DNA of 59,172 nt. Source: an uncultured Spartobacteria bacterium. GTDB taxonomy: Bacteria; Verrucomicrobiota; Verrucomicrobiia; Chthoniobacterales; Terrimicrobiaceae. The notes beneath the pieces are model-generated. The model ran no database searches and had not been told where the DNA came from. It saw only the letters and a program-made list of their open reading frames with translations. The DNA lies in NCBI GenBank assembly GCA_937919825.1, contig CALFPA010000122.1, positions 1 through 59,172 on the forward strand. The letters are read 5' to 3'. The translations under genes were made by a program, and so were the position numbers. Positions 42,685 through 52,418 of this stretch are shown here, piece after piece (the first letter of the stretch is position 1; every line of letters begins with the position of its first letter).

Positions 42685-43787
42685 CACGCCCCCAAACTTC
42701 TCGCTCAGTTGTTACGCTTTTCCTCGGTGTGATCGTGAACGTCCTCACTCCCGAGGCCTTCGCTGAGTCGAGCCGGATTTACAGCTACACCACACAGGGC
42801 GCGGTGCCGGTGGACTTGAAAAAGGGCCGCCTCCCGAAAAACTCCTACGAGACCTACTACCTCGAGAGCGCCATACCCCAATCCTCTCGACCTGTTGCCA
42901 CGCCCAAGCCAAAAGCCACACCGAAACCCAAAGCCACGCCCAAGCCAAAAGCCACGCCGAAGCCCAAGGCGACACCGATTCCAAAGGCCACGCCGAAGCC
43001 CACGGCGCAACCAACCCCTCAGTCGACCTCAACACCCAAGCCCGCCGCGATTACGGTCACCAAAAAATCTTCGCCCACACCGGTTGCCAAGCCTCCCAAA
43101 TCCTCGCCGAAACCCGCGGCTCCTCCCGTGGATGACTTGGATGACTTGGATGAGTATGGCGACACCGTGAAGATCGCGGACCCCATCGAACCCGTGAACC
43201 GCGGAATGTTTTGGCTCAACCACCAACTCTACACCTACATCGCTCGGCCGATTTCGAAGGTCTACCGCACCATCCTGCCGAAGCCCGTCCGCACGGCCGT
43301 TCACAATGTCTACGACAACGCGGAGTATCCTGTCCGCGTGGTGAATCACTTGCTCCAAGGAAAACCCGGGCGCGCGGATCTCGAGACCCGCAAATTCCTT
43401 CTCAACTCCACCGCGGGCGTGGGCGGCATCTTCAAGCCCTCGGATCGTTTCCCCTCGCTCGCCGAGGTTCCCGACGCGGACACCGGCCAAACTTTTGCCA
43501 AATGGGGTATCGGCCATGGAGCTTATGTCGTTCTTCCCGTGATCGGCCCGCGCAGTGTGCGCGACACCGTGGGCCTGGCCGGGGATGTCGCCCTCAATCC
43601 CCTCACTTGGGTGCCGATCGGCGGAGTGGCCCAAGCCATCTCGATCCCGCTTGCGACCCCCAATACCGTTCGCAATGTGGACAGCCGGCTCAACGCCTAC
43701 GACGCCGCCACCGAGAACGCTGTCGATCCCTACCTCTCCCTCCGAGGCTCCTACATCCAGTATCGCCAAAAAGCTGCATCCAAGTAG
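42681..43787 (+). CDS. mlaA: MlaA (VacJ) with signal peptidase I-type leader and Pro/Lys/Thr-rich linker
   Basis: 368 residues. The C-terminal ~230 residues are the MlaA/VacJ fold that sits in the outer membrane and removes surface-exposed phospholipids: DPIEPVNRGMFWLNHQLYTYIARPISKVYR, RVVNHLLQGKPGRADLETRKFLLNSTAGVGGIF, FAKWGIGHGAYVVLPVIGPRSVRDT. MlaA is normally a lipoprotein, but here the leader (VVTLFLGVIVNVLTPEAFAES) has no lipobox Cys and looks cleaved at AFA-ES. Between leader and MlaA domain lies a ~110-residue linker with TPKPKA repeats, long enough to span or bind the periplasmic wall. Last gene of the mla operon. Confidence 0.92.
   Translation: MTRPQTSRSVVTLFLGVIVNVLTPEAFAESSRIYSYTTQGAVPVDLKKGRLPKNSYETYYLESAIPQSSRPVATPKPKATPKPKATPKPKATPKPKATPIPKATPKPTAQPTPQSTSTPKPAAITVTKKSSPTPVAKPPKSSPKPAAPPVDDLDDLDEYGDTVKIADPIEPVNRGMFWLNHQLYTYIARPISKVYRTILPKPVRTAVHNVYDNAEYPVRVVNHLLQGKPGRADLETRKFLLNSTAGVGGIFKPSDRFPSLAEVPDADTGQTFAKWGIGHGAYVVLPVIGPRSVRDTVGLAGDVALNPLTWVPIGGVAQAISIPLATPNTVRNVDSRLNAYDAATENAVDPYLSLRGSYIQYRQKAASK
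42898..43008 (+). repeat. Coding 18-bp tandem repeat (TPKPKA) in mlaA
   Basis: Imperfect tandem copies of an 18-base unit encode repeated TPKPKA, drifting to TPIPKA and TPKPTA at the right end. It is a coding microsatellite-like tract likely to vary in copy number. A similar SPKPSPKA tract occurs in the TonB-like gene at the window end. Confidence 0.8.
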
Positions 43788-43875
43788 GTCATCCCTCCTG
43801 GTCCGCAGGCGTTGCCATCCCTCCGCCGTTTGCTAGAGTCCGGAGCTCGCCACAGGGCACCTTTTTTCCAAATTC

Positions 43876-45522
43876 ATGAAAACTCTCGTCATCGGCCACC
43901 GCAATCCAGACATGGACTCGATCGTGGCTGCCCTCGGCTATGCGGAATTCAAGCGCGCCACCGGAATGGAAAATGCCATTGCTGCCCGCTGTGGAAATAC
44001 CAACGCCCGCATTGATTTTGCCCTCCGGAAGTTCGGGGTCGAGGCGCCGGTGTTCGTTCCCGATGTCTACCCCCGCGTGGAGGATGTGATGCAGCGGAAT
44101 GTCGTGAGCATCCACCGCGACGCTCCGATTTATCAAGCGATGACGCGCTTTAGCGAAGCCAAGTTCCGCGGGCTTCCGGTGGTCGATGACTCGCGCTCCT
44201 GCATCGGCCTCCTCTCGGCCTTCAAGCTCGGCAAATACTTGTTCCCGCCGCTCGAAAATCTCTCCTCGTGCCGTATTGTCGAGGCATCCATCTCGCACAT
44301 CCGAGATGCCATCCGTGGCATGGTGGTCACGGGCAAGGAGGATCCCAAGATCAAGCCCCGCATGCTTGTTGTGGCGGCCATGCACACCGCTTCATTCCAA
44401 AAACGCCTTGAGCAGCTTGACATCCCCTCCACTGTCCTGATCGTTGGAGACCGTTGGAATATTCAAGAAATGTCCATCCTGGCCGGTGTGCCGGTGATCA
44501 TCATCACGAATAATTTCTCCCCCACGGATCGCGCTCTTGCCCTCGCGCAGGAGCATGGCACCACGCTGCTCTCCTCGCCGCACGACACCGCCACCACCGT
44601 CATGCTCTCGCGGGCGGCCGTGACGGCCGGACAAATGCTCTCGCCGGAATTCATTCACCTCAATGGCGACGCCACCCTGTCCCAGACCAGAATGGATTTG
44701 GCCATGCATTCGCAGTTTGCCTTTCCTGTTTTGGGATCGCAGGGCCGATTGCAGGGCATCATCTCCAAGAGCGACCTGCTGAGGCCGGTTCCGCGCCAAC
44801 TCATCCTCGTCGATCACAACGAAATCACCCAGGCGGTTGCGGGCGCCGACGAGGTGTCGATCATTGAAATTCTCGACCACCATCGCATCGGCGTGGCGCC
44901 GACCCACCAGCCGATCCTTTTCATGAACCGCCCGGTCGGATCGACCAGCACGATCGTGGCCGATTGTTTCCGCCAGGCGCGGCTCCCGATTCCGAAACCC
45001 ATTGCCGGCCTGCTGATGTGCGGACTGATTTCGGACACGCTGAATCTCACCTCGCCGACCACGACCTCTGTGGATCGGGATATCATGGCAGAGCTATCCA
45101 AGATTTGCGGCGTGAAGCCCGCCGATCTTGCCTCCGAGATTTTCAGCGTTGGCTCACCCTTGATGACCCTATCGGCGAAGGATGTCATCACCGCCGACTG
45201 CAAGGAATACGAGGAGCATGGCATCAAGTTCAGCGTGTCCCAGATCGAGGAAATCAGCTTCGCCTCGTTCCAGAAACAGCGCGAGACCCTGATCGAGGAA
45301 TTGGAAAAATACCGTGCCTCGCATGGGTATCTTTTCTCCACGCTCCTCATCACCGATGTGAATACGCAGAACTCGATCCTCATCGTCCGTGGATCGGAGA
45401 GTTTCACGCGCCTCATCGATTTTCCCGAGGATGGAAGCCACGCGTGGAAACTCGACGGTGTCGTTTCGCGGAAAAAACAACTCCTGCCTTATCTCACCGC
45501 CATCCTGGCCCGCATGGCCTGA
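43876..45522 (+). CDS. Manganese-dependent inorganic pyrophosphatase with CBS/DRTGG regulatory insert
   Basis: Family II (DHH) pyrophosphatase hydrolysing PPi to phosphate, 548 residues. Catalytic residues: GHRNPDMDS (residues 7-15), EILDHHRIG (DHH) and the C-terminal DHHA2 domain with SRKKQL near the end. The domain is split by a regulatory insert: CBS motif VEDVMQRNVVSIHRDAPIYQAM, a DRTGG-like domain (LIVGDRWNIQEMSILAGVPVIIIT), and a second CBS half (MDLAMHSQFAFPVLGSQGRLQGIISKSDLL). CBS-PPases are controlled by adenine nucleotides and diadenosine polyphosphates. Convergent with the giant ABC gene (6 bases between stops). Confidence 0.93.
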   Translation: MKTLVIGHRNPDMDSIVAALGYAEFKRATGMENAIAARCGNTNARIDFALRKFGVEAPVFVPDVYPRVEDVMQRNVVSIHRDAPIYQAMTRFSEAKFRGLPVVDDSRSCIGLLSAFKLGKYLFPPLENLSSCRIVEASISHIRDAIRGMVVTGKEDPKIKPRMLVVAAMHTASFQKRLEQLDIPSTVLIVGDRWNIQEMSILAGVPVIIITNNFSPTDRALALAQEHGTTLLSSPHDTATTVMLSRAAVTAGQMLSPEFIHLNGDATLSQTRMDLAMHSQFAFPVLGSQGRLQGIISKSDLLRPVPRQLILVDHNEITQAVAGADEVSIIEILDHHRIGVAPTHQPILFMNRPVGSTSTIVADCFRQARLPIPKPIAGLLMCGLISDTLNLTSPTTTSVDRDIMAELSKICGVKPADLASEIFSVGSPLMTLSAKDVITADCKEYEEHGIKFSVSQIEEISFASFQKQRETLIEELEKYRASHGYLFSTLLITDVNTQNSILIVRGSESFTRLIDFPEDGSHAWKLDGVVSRKKQLLPYLTAILARMA

Positions 45523-45528
45523 TTTTTG

Positions 45529-48500
45529 TCAGGAATTCCGCACCCGGATTTGGGAGCGCAGGATCAAGTAGAGAACGAAAAAGAGGAAGAGGGTCGAGGC
45601 GATGAGGACGAGCGTGTTGAACCACAGAATCCCGGCGCGAAGACCGAGGTATTCTTTCATCGGTCCAAAGAAGACATTCAGGTGTCGGTCCTCGCGATAG
45701 TCGCTTTGCTCCATCTCGGCTTTGGACACGAGGTCGGTGACTTTTTGATTCACATAGAGCTGCTCGGCACTCACGCCGGTGCCGAAGTTGTCGAATTTCG
45801 AGGGTTCGAAACGCGCGCCGGCAATGACACCATCGATCCGCCGGAAGGCCTTGTTGATGCCTTCAGGCCGGGAGGCTTCGAGCCCGGAAAGAACAGCGAG
45901 GGCCTCTTTCAAATCATCCAGGCGATCGGCTTGATCGGGGGTGAGTTTTTTGGCGCGGATGATTTCGTTGATGAGAGATTGGATTTTTTCCTGGCGAATG
46001 GTGAGGGGGTTGAGCTTCGCCTGGGCATAGACGAGGGCCTCGTAGGACCAACGCGTGGGCATGATCTCGCAAATGAGCGGCACCTGCAGGTCGCTTCGCG
46101 GCGGCATCGAGCTTTCCGGATGGCGGATGGCCCACTGCTGGATGACATGGATGAAATCCAGATTGCGGTTCATCTCTTCGTATTTGATGAGCGCGCCGCT
46201 GAGAATGATCTGCGGAATCAACACCACAGGGATGATGAGGATGCCGGTCTTGCTTTGAGCGACGAGCGCGGAAATGACGAGCCCGATCGCGGCCCCGTTC
46301 GCTGCCGTGAGGAACATCGCCGTGAAGACGATCCAGAATCCATCGCGCAGGGAGAGCAGGGCGTTTCCAATGAGGGCAAAGAGCGCGCATTGAATGATCG
46401 CGAAGAAGGCCAGCGACAGAACCTTCGCAGTGACATAGAAGCCGAGGTTCACATTCAAATTCCGCTCGCGCATGAGCACCGCACGGTCATGGATAATGTC
46501 GTCCACGCTATTGGTGAGGCCGAGGAACATCGCCACGACGAGCGCGAGGAAGAGGTAGGTCGGAATGTGAAACGCCGAGGCGAAATCGTAAACGGCGCTC
46601 TCGGAATATCGGAGGACCATGCCGGTGAGCAGCGCCAGGAGCGGGGCCTCGAGGACTGTGGTGAGTAGGTTTGCGCGGTTGCGGAGTTTGCTCAGAAAAG
46701 CGCGGCGGAGCAGGACACCGAATTGGCGGAATTGCTCGCCCATTCGGAGGCGCTCGCCTTTGCGGGATTCGGGCAGGGGTTCCTGGGGTTGAGGCGCCGC
46801 CTCGCGAGGTGTGGGGGGTTGGCGGACTTCCTTGAGCAAGCGGTAGGCTTCGTATTTGTCGCGCCAGTAGTCAGGCGAGAAGCGCCTCGCGGGGATGAGT
46901 TGGCCTCGGTTGTTTTCCTCCAAAATAATGTCGCCGCCGAGGTCGCGCAGCGGGGTCTCGAGCACATCAAAAATGAACTCCGGCCGGGTCGTGCCGCAGA
47001 CTTCGCACCCGCCTGGGGAGGATTTGCCGGCCTGCCGGTTTTCCTCCGCCGCGAAATATTGGAGGGTTTCCAGAGGAGTGCCGAAAAAGACAAGCTTCCC
47101 GCCGCGGTCGAGCACCATGGCTTTGTGGAACATCTGGAAAATCCGTGAGGTCGGCTGGTGGATCGTCACGAGCACGATCTTGTTGTGCGACATGTCCCGG
47201 ATGATCTCCATGATGTGCTCGGAGTCCTTCGAGCTGAGGCCGCTCGTCGGCTCGTCAAAAAGATAAATGTCGGCCGAGCTGACCATATCGAGGCCGATGT
47301 TCAGCCGCTTGCGCTCGCCGCCGCTCAGGATTTTCTGGGCGGTCGAGCCGACGACGGAGCTCCGGCGCTCATTGAGCCCAAGCTCGGCGAGTTTGCCATC
47401 GATGCGGCGGATGCGCTCGCGCCGACCCAGATGCGGAGCGCGGATGGCGGCGGCGAAGTTGAGGTTTTCCTCGATCGTCAGGTGCTCATCGAACGCATCG
47501 TATTGCGGGATATAGGTGACATATTTTCTGAGCGATTCGTGGTTGGGGTAAAGAGAGAGGTCATTGAAAAGAACCTCGCCACGGATTGGTTGGAATTGAC
47601 CGGAAAGCGCGCGCAGGAGTGTGCTTTTGCCGCAACCGCTGGCTCCCATCACGCAAACCATCTCGCCGCGCTGGACCGTGAACGACACGCCATCCATCGC
47701 CACCGTGCCGCTGGCGAATTTACACTCGAGGTCATGCGCCTCGAGGGTTCGCACCACATTTTTTTCCTCCTCGATCAGCCGCTCGGAAAAGTCACAGCGC
47801 AAGATTTGGCTGGCATCCACGCGGATCGTATCGCCGTCCGCGAGAGGCGCGGAATTCCGCACCGGGTTGCCACGCACAAGGATCGGTCGGTCGGTGCGCA
47901 GGACCTCGACCGAGCCTTCCTTGCGATCATAGTCGCACTTGATTTTGAGAAGCACATCGCCGCCGGGGCCAGGGGATAAAAGAATGTCGTCCTCCTCGAG
48001 CAGGTTGGGGTTGTTCGAGACGAGGTATTCGCTTTTTGACGCCTTGAGAGCGAAACGACCGCCGTAGGATCTCGCCCGGAGGCGCAGGTGGTCGAGGTCG
48101 AGTTCGCTGTCGTCGTGAAAGACGATTTTGTCCTCCAGCGTGGCTGTCACTTCACGCCCCTCGGAGAGTCGCACGCCGCGAAGGACCGCATCGACATCGC
48201 GCAGGGCCTTCACTCGCACGCGGAGCCCGAAAGCCACTTGCAGGCAGGAATCCCGAGTGCGGTCCTTGCCGAGAGTGACCTCATCATCCTCGTTCACCGC
48301 GACGAAAATCTCGGGGAGGGTCACATTTTTCTTCGCGTTGAAATAGAAAACCAAGTCGGCGTAGCTGAGCACGACATCATCGGCCAGGACGCGCTGGCCG
48401 GTATAAAGACGGGCGAAACTCCCCGGCTCCAGCGCCCGCCCTTGAACGATCAGCTGACGGCCGCTGAGATTTTTTACGATCACGAGATCGCCGTAGCGGT

Positions 48501-49134
48501 AGGCGTGGAGCCGCTCCTCAGCCGTGAATCCTGGCATGACGACATCCGAGCGCTCTTCGTGGCCGAAGCTTACCATCTCGAGGGGCGAGGCACCCGTGCT
48601 GTAGATCGAGCTGTCGGTTTTTTCATCCGCATTGAGTTGGTAAACGATGTCGATCGCCTGAGTCGCCATGCCGAGTCGCGACATGAAAGCGTAGTAGGCC
48701 ACGACCGCTTCGTTTTTCAGGCCGGCGCGGGAGATCAGGTCGTAGAGCTGCACGCCGAGAAGGATCTTCCGCTCGTCGCTCAACTGACCGGAGAGTTTTT
48801 GGGCCATCCCGTCGAGATCCTGCCGCTGATTCAGCGCCCGCTGGAAAAGGTCGCGAAGCTCGGAGTAAACCGCGTCCGGATAATCGTAGCGCAGGAAGCC
48901 GAGGCTGGAGTCGATCTCCTCCTCGATCAGGTCGCCGTCCACTTGGGAAAACGCCGCGAGCACTTGGATGAGCGTCGGCAAAAGATTCGGCCCCTCCGTG
49001 ATGGTGCGCGGCTTCCGCTGGATCCGGCGGAGAGCGTGGCGGAAAAGCGATTGGCTCCGCGCAGCGAGGCGCAAAATAGCCTCGAGTCGGGATTGAATCC
49101 CGCTTGGCGGTCGAGGAGAGTTGACAGAGTCCAC
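45529..49134 (-). CDS. Large fusion ABC transporter: TerB-like, FHA-like, ABCG ATPase and ABC2 permease
   Basis: 1201 residues, GTG start. Residues ~50-170 resemble TerB (FSQVDGDLIEEEIDSSLGFL with acidic metal-type residues). Residues ~205-450 are beta-rich and end like an FHA domain (LADGDTIRVD). The ATPase follows: Walker A GASGCGKST (497-505), signature LSGGERKRLNIG, Walker B IYLFDEPTSGLSSKDS, H-loop VLVTIHQPTSR. A short insert carries C-E-V-C-G-T-T. The C-terminal ABC2 domain has six hydrophobic segments and a long soluble loop before the last TM. It is an ABCG-like exporter with an intact ATPase site; the substrate is unknown. The fused cytosolic domains suggest signal-controlled export. 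Confidence 0.88.
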   Translation of the reverse strand: MDSVNSPRPPSGIQSRLEAILRLAARSQSLFRHALRRIQRKPRTITEGPNLLPTLIQVLAAFSQVDGDLIEEEIDSSLGFLRYDYPDAVYSELRDLFQRALNQRQDLDGMAQKLSGQLSDERKILLGVQLYDLISRAGLKNEAVVAYYAFMSRLGMATQAIDIVYQLNADEKTDSSIYSTGASPLEMVSFGHEERSDVVMPGFTAEERLHAYRYGDLVIVKNLSGRQLIVQGRALEPGSFARLYTGQRVLADDVVLSYADLVFYFNAKKNVTLPEIFVAVNEDDEVTLGKDRTRDSCLQVAFGLRVRVKALRDVDAVLRGVRLSEGREVTATLEDKIVFHDDSELDLDHLRLRARSYGGRFALKASKSEYLVSNNPNLLEEDDILLSPGPGGDVLLKIKCDYDRKEGSVEVLRTDRPILVRGNPVRNSAPLADGDTIRVDASQILRCDFSERLIEEEKNVVRTLEAHDLECKFASGTVAMDGVSFTVQRGEMVCVMGASGCGKSTLLRALSGQFQPIRGEVLFNDLSLYPNHESLRKYVTYIPQYDAFDEHLTIEENLNFAAAIRAPHLGRRERIRRIDGKLAELGLNERRSSVVGSTAQKILSGGERKRLNIGLDMVSSADIYLFDEPTSGLSSKDSEHIMEIIRDMSHNKIVLVTIHQPTSRIFQMFHKAMVLDRGGKLVFFGTPLETLQYFAAEENRQAGKSSPGGCEVCGTTRPEFIFDVLETPLRDLGGDIILEENNRGQLIPARRFSPDYWRDKYEAYRLLKEVRQPPTPREAAPQPQEPLPESRKGERLRMGEQFRQFGVLLRRAFLSKLRNRANLLTTVLEAPLLALLTGMVLRYSESAVYDFASAFHIPTYLFLALVVAMFLGLTNSVDDIIHDRAVLMRERNLNVNLGFYVTAKVLSLAFFAIIQCALFALIGNALLSLRDGFWIVFTAMFLTAANGAAIGLVISALVAQSKTGILIIPVVLIPQIILSGALIKYEEMNRNLDFIHVIQQWAIRHPESSMPPRSDLQVPLICEIMPTRWSYEALVYAQAKLNPLTIRQEKIQSLINEIIRAKKLTPDQADRLDDLKEALAVLSGLEASRPEGINKAFRRIDGVIAGARFEPSKFDNFGTGVSAEQLYVNQKVTDLVSKAEMEQSDYREDRHLNVFFGPMKEYLGLRAGILWFNTLVLIASTLFLFFVLYLILRSQIRVRNS

Positions 49135-49245
49135 TGGCGCGCCAACCTATCCATGCCCGCTGTCCATTGCAATCCACGGCCTCGCCCAGCCAAGAATGGC
49201 ATTGCCGAACGGCAGGTTTTTCAAAAGAGTGTCAGATTAGATTCC

Positions 49246-50961
49246 ATGAGCACCGCCACCACTGAAGCCAAGCCCCTCAGCGCCAACGAAGTCATCAAAG
49301 CCGCCTCGCACCACCTCCGCGGCAGCCTAGCCCAAGAACTCGCTGACACCTCCACCGCGGCCATCACGGACGATTCCGGCCAGCTCACGAAATTCCACGG
49401 ACTCTATCTCCAAGACGACCGCGACCTCCGCCTCGCTCTCAAGAAAGCGGGCAAGGAAAAAGCCTTCTCGTTCATGCTCCGCGTCCGCCTCCCCGGCGGC
49501 AAGGCCACCGCGAACCAATGGCTAGTTCTTAACAAGCTCGCGGGTGATGTTTCCTCCCCCTCGCTCCGCCTCACCACCCGCCAAACCTTCCAATTTCACG
49601 GCGTCCTCAAGGGCAATGTCAAAAAGCTCGTCCAAGGCATGCACCAAGTCCTCCTCGATTCCATCGCGGCCTGCGGCGATGTGAACCGCAATGTCATGGC
49701 CCCGCCGAATCCCGAGCGCAGCGCTGCCGCCCAGTTGGTCTACGACCACGCGAAATCCTGGAGTGAATTCGCCCTCCCTAAAACCCGCGCCTACCACGAG
49801 ATCTACCTCGATGAGGAACTCGTCGCCGGCGGCGAGCCCGAGAGCGAGCCGATGTATGGCGACACCTACCTCCCGCGCAAATTCAAGACCGGCTTCGTCC
49901 TCCCGCCCTCGAACGATGTGGACATCTACTCCCAAGACCTCGGCTACATCGCCGCCGTCGAGGATGGAAAGCTCCTCGGCTACAATGTCACCGTCGGCGG
50001 CGGCCTCGGTATGAGCCATGGAAACGCCGAGACCTTTCCGCGCTTGGCCGACTGCATGGGCTTCATCACGCCCGACCTCGTCAACAAAGTCGGCGAAGCC
50101 GTCCTCACCACCCAGCGCGACTTCGGCGACCGCACAAACCGCAAACACGCCCGGCTCAAATACACCATCCAAGACCGCGGCATCGAGTGGTTCAAAGGCG
50201 AGGTCGAGAAACGCTCTGGCGTCTCGTTCGCGCCCGCCCGCCCTGTTCATTTCACCACCATCCAGGATCCCTTCGGCTGGCACGAATGCACGGACGGCAC
50301 TTGGTTCTACGGCCTCCATATCCTCAGCGGCCGCATCGTCGATAAAGACGGCTGGGCGATGAAAACCGCCCTCCGCGAAATCGCCGAAATCCACACCGGC
50401 GACTTCCGTCTCACCCCTTCCCAAAACCTCAGCATCAGCGGCGTCACGCCCGAGATGAAGCCCCGCATCGAGGCCATCCTCGCCAAGCATGGGCTCGACA
50501 AGGAAAACGACCGCTCCGGCCTGCGTCTGAACGCCCTCTCGTGCGTCGCGCTACCCACCTGTGGCCTCGCCCTTGCTGAGAGCGAACGCGCCCTGCCCGA
50601 GACTTTGGAAAAATTCGAAGCCGTCCTCGACGAGAACGGCCTCCGCCACGATGCCATCAGCATCCGCATCACGGGTTGCCCGAACGGCTGTGCCCGCCCC
50701 TACCTCGGCGAGATCGGCTTCGTCGGCAAAGCTCCCAACAAATACGCGCTCTACCTCGGCGCCCGCTACGACGGCACCCGGCTCAACCGCCTCTTCTCAC
50801 CGAGCACTACGATCGACGGCGCTGTCGAAATGCTCCGCCCGATCATCAAACGCTACGCCCTCGAGCGCCAACTAGGCGAAGGCTTCGGCGACTTCTGTGA
50901 CCGTGCCATCCTACCGGCGGATGCAACCTTCCACAGCGTCGGCACCCCCGCCGCCGCCTAA
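49246..50961 (+). CDS. cysI: Assimilatory sulfite reductase hemoprotein
   Basis: Reduces sulfite to sulfide with six electrons using siroheme and a [4Fe-4S] cluster. 571 residues, the length of E. coli CysI. The ATG at 49246 gives an N-terminus matching the family (SHHLRGSLAQELAD ... LTKFHGLYLQDDRDLR); the frame is open far upstream but only as antisense to the ABC gene. Cluster/siroheme cysteines: CVALPTCGLALAESERALP (C-x5-C) and TGCPNGCARPYLGEIGFVG (C-x3-C). No flavoprotein CysJ or other sulfur genes are adjacent, so the electron donor is elsewhere. Confidence 0.95.
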   Translation: MSTATTEAKPLSANEVIKAASHHLRGSLAQELADTSTAAITDDSGQLTKFHGLYLQDDRDLRLALKKAGKEKAFSFMLRVRLPGGKATANQWLVLNKLAGDVSSPSLRLTTRQTFQFHGVLKGNVKKLVQGMHQVLLDSIAACGDVNRNVMAPPNPERSAAAQLVYDHAKSWSEFALPKTRAYHEIYLDEELVAGGEPESEPMYGDTYLPRKFKTGFVLPPSNDVDIYSQDLGYIAAVEDGKLLGYNVTVGGGLGMSHGNAETFPRLADCMGFITPDLVNKVGEAVLTTQRDFGDRTNRKHARLKYTIQDRGIEWFKGEVEKRSGVSFAPARPVHFTTIQDPFGWHECTDGTWFYGLHILSGRIVDKDGWAMKTALREIAEIHTGDFRLTPSQNLSISGVTPEMKPRIEAILAKHGLDKENDRSGLRLNALSCVALPTCGLALAESERALPETLEKFEAVLDENGLRHDAISIRITGCPNGCARPYLGEIGFVGKAPNKYALYLGARYDGTRLNRLFSPSTTIDGAVEMLRPIIKRYALERQLGEGFGDFCDRAILPADATFHSVGTPAAA

Positions 50962-51017
50962 GGAAAAAATCTCCCGCGCACCCCTTGAAGGCTTTCTCGG
51001 GACCGGAGTCATGGAGT

Positions 51018-52418
51018 CTATTGGGCTTTCACTCCGGAGACGAGAGCTTGCAGGGAACCTTTGGCATCGCCGAAGAGCATTCGGCAGTTATCGCGAAAGA
51101 AGAGGTGATTCTCTATGCCCGCAAACCCTTTGCCCATGGAACGCTTCATCACGATCACAGTGCGGGATTTTTCAGCTTCAATGATTGGCATGCCGAAGAT
51201 GGGGCTGAACCTGTCCTCGCGAGCGGCGGGGTTCACCACATCATTCGCGCCAATGACGAGGCAGACATCCATGCGTTCCATTTGCGGGTTAATACTCTCC
51301 ATTTCGACGAGTTGGTCATATGAGACATTAGCTTCTGCAAGCAGGACATTCATGTGACCAGGCATCCGGCCGGCAACCGGGTGGATGGCAAAACTGGTCT
51401 CTACACCCCGCTTGGCAAGCTCATCGCAGAGTTCCCTCACTTGATGTTGGGCTTGGGCAACAGCAAGGCCGTATCCTGGAATAATAACAACTTGCTGGGA
51501 AATGCTTAATAGCATTGCGACTTCATCGATTTGAATTGGTTTGATGGATCCCTCGACATCTGTGGATTGGGATTCTCCGCCGGATCCGCTGCCGAAGGCA
51601 CCGAAGAGCACATTGGTCACTGGGCGGTTCATCGCCTTGCACATGAATAGCGTGAGTAAGGTGCCAGATGAGCCGACCAATGTGCCGGCAATGACCATGG
51701 CCACATTCGAGATGGCAAATCCGTCAGCAGCCACTGCCAGACCGGTAAAGGAATTGAGCAGCGAAATCACTACAGGCATATCTGCCCCGCCAATAGGAAG
51801 CACCATCATCGCTCCGAAAATGAGCGAGAGCGCGACAAAAACCAAAAGGGGGGCGGTGCTGGCATCGGCAGTGGCAAGCATCGCGCCCAACACAAGGATC
51901 GTCGCAAGGATGGCAGCATTGATAAATTTCTGGCCGGGGTAAGTCAGGGGCTTTTCAAATTTTCCCTGCAGCTTGAGGAAGGCGATCAGACTTCCAGAAA
52001 AAGAAAGTGCTCCGATGAGTGCGGCAAAGAGCATGACCGTGATAAACCCGGCCCCGCGCGGAGTGCCGCCGTGATGCAGTAACTCGACAGCAGCCACGAG
52101 GGCCGCTGCGCCGCCGCCCGCACCATTGAAAAGGGCAACCATCTGTGGCATGCCGGTCATCTTCACCGAATACGCTCCGATGGCTCCAATCACCAAGCCC
52201 GCAAGTATGCCGGCGATAATCAAGACGCTGTTGAGCATGGGAACGGCCCCATGCGCGGGGCCTTGCAGTTGAGGCACCACTGCTATGAGGGCCACGATCA
52301 TGCCAAAGCCGGCTACGAGATTCCCCGACCGGGCGGTTTTGGGCGAGTTGAGCATTTTGATGCCCAAAACGAAGAGCACTGCTGCAAAAAGAAAGGCGAA
52401 AGAGAGGAGGGCACTCAT
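51018..52418 (-). CDS. pntB: NAD(P) transhydrogenase subunit beta
   Basis: 466 residues: N-terminal half with about eight or nine TM helices (domain II, proton channel) and C-terminal NADP(H)-binding domain III. Signatures: VIIPGYGLAVAQAQHQVRELCDEL, HPVAGRMPGHMNVLLAEANVSYD, VIGANDVVNPAARED, PIFGMPIIEAEKSRTVIVMKRSM. With the alpha subunits it uses the proton motive force to reduce NADP+ by NADH. Overlaps the small subunit gene by 4 bases. Confidence 0.97.
   Translation of the reverse strand: MSALLSFAFLFAAVLFVLGIKMLNSPKTARSGNLVAGFGMIVALIAVVPQLQGPAHGAVPMLNSVLIIAGILAGLVIGAIGAYSVKMTGMPQMVALFNGAGGGAAALVAAVELLHHGGTPRGAGFITVMLFAALIGALSFSGSLIAFLKLQGKFEKPLTYPGQKFINAAILATILVLGAMLATADASTAPLLVFVALSLIFGAMMVLPIGGADMPVVISLLNSFTGLAVAADGFAISNVAMVIAGTLVGSSGTLLTLFMCKAMNRPVTNVLFGAFGSGSGGESQSTDVEGSIKPIQIDEVAMLLSISQQVVIIPGYGLAVAQAQHQVRELCDELAKRGVETSFAIHPVAGRMPGHMNVLLAEANVSYDQLVEMESINPQMERMDVCLVIGANDVVNPAAREDRFSPIFGMPIIEAEKSRTVIVMKRSMGKGFAGIENHLFFRDNCRMLFGDAKGSLQALVSGVKAQ

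Noticed and set aside
48088-49245. Long open frame upstream of cysI on the plus strand
   Set aside because: It is antisense to the large ABC transporter gene and its translation has no protein-like features; the CysI family begins at 49246.
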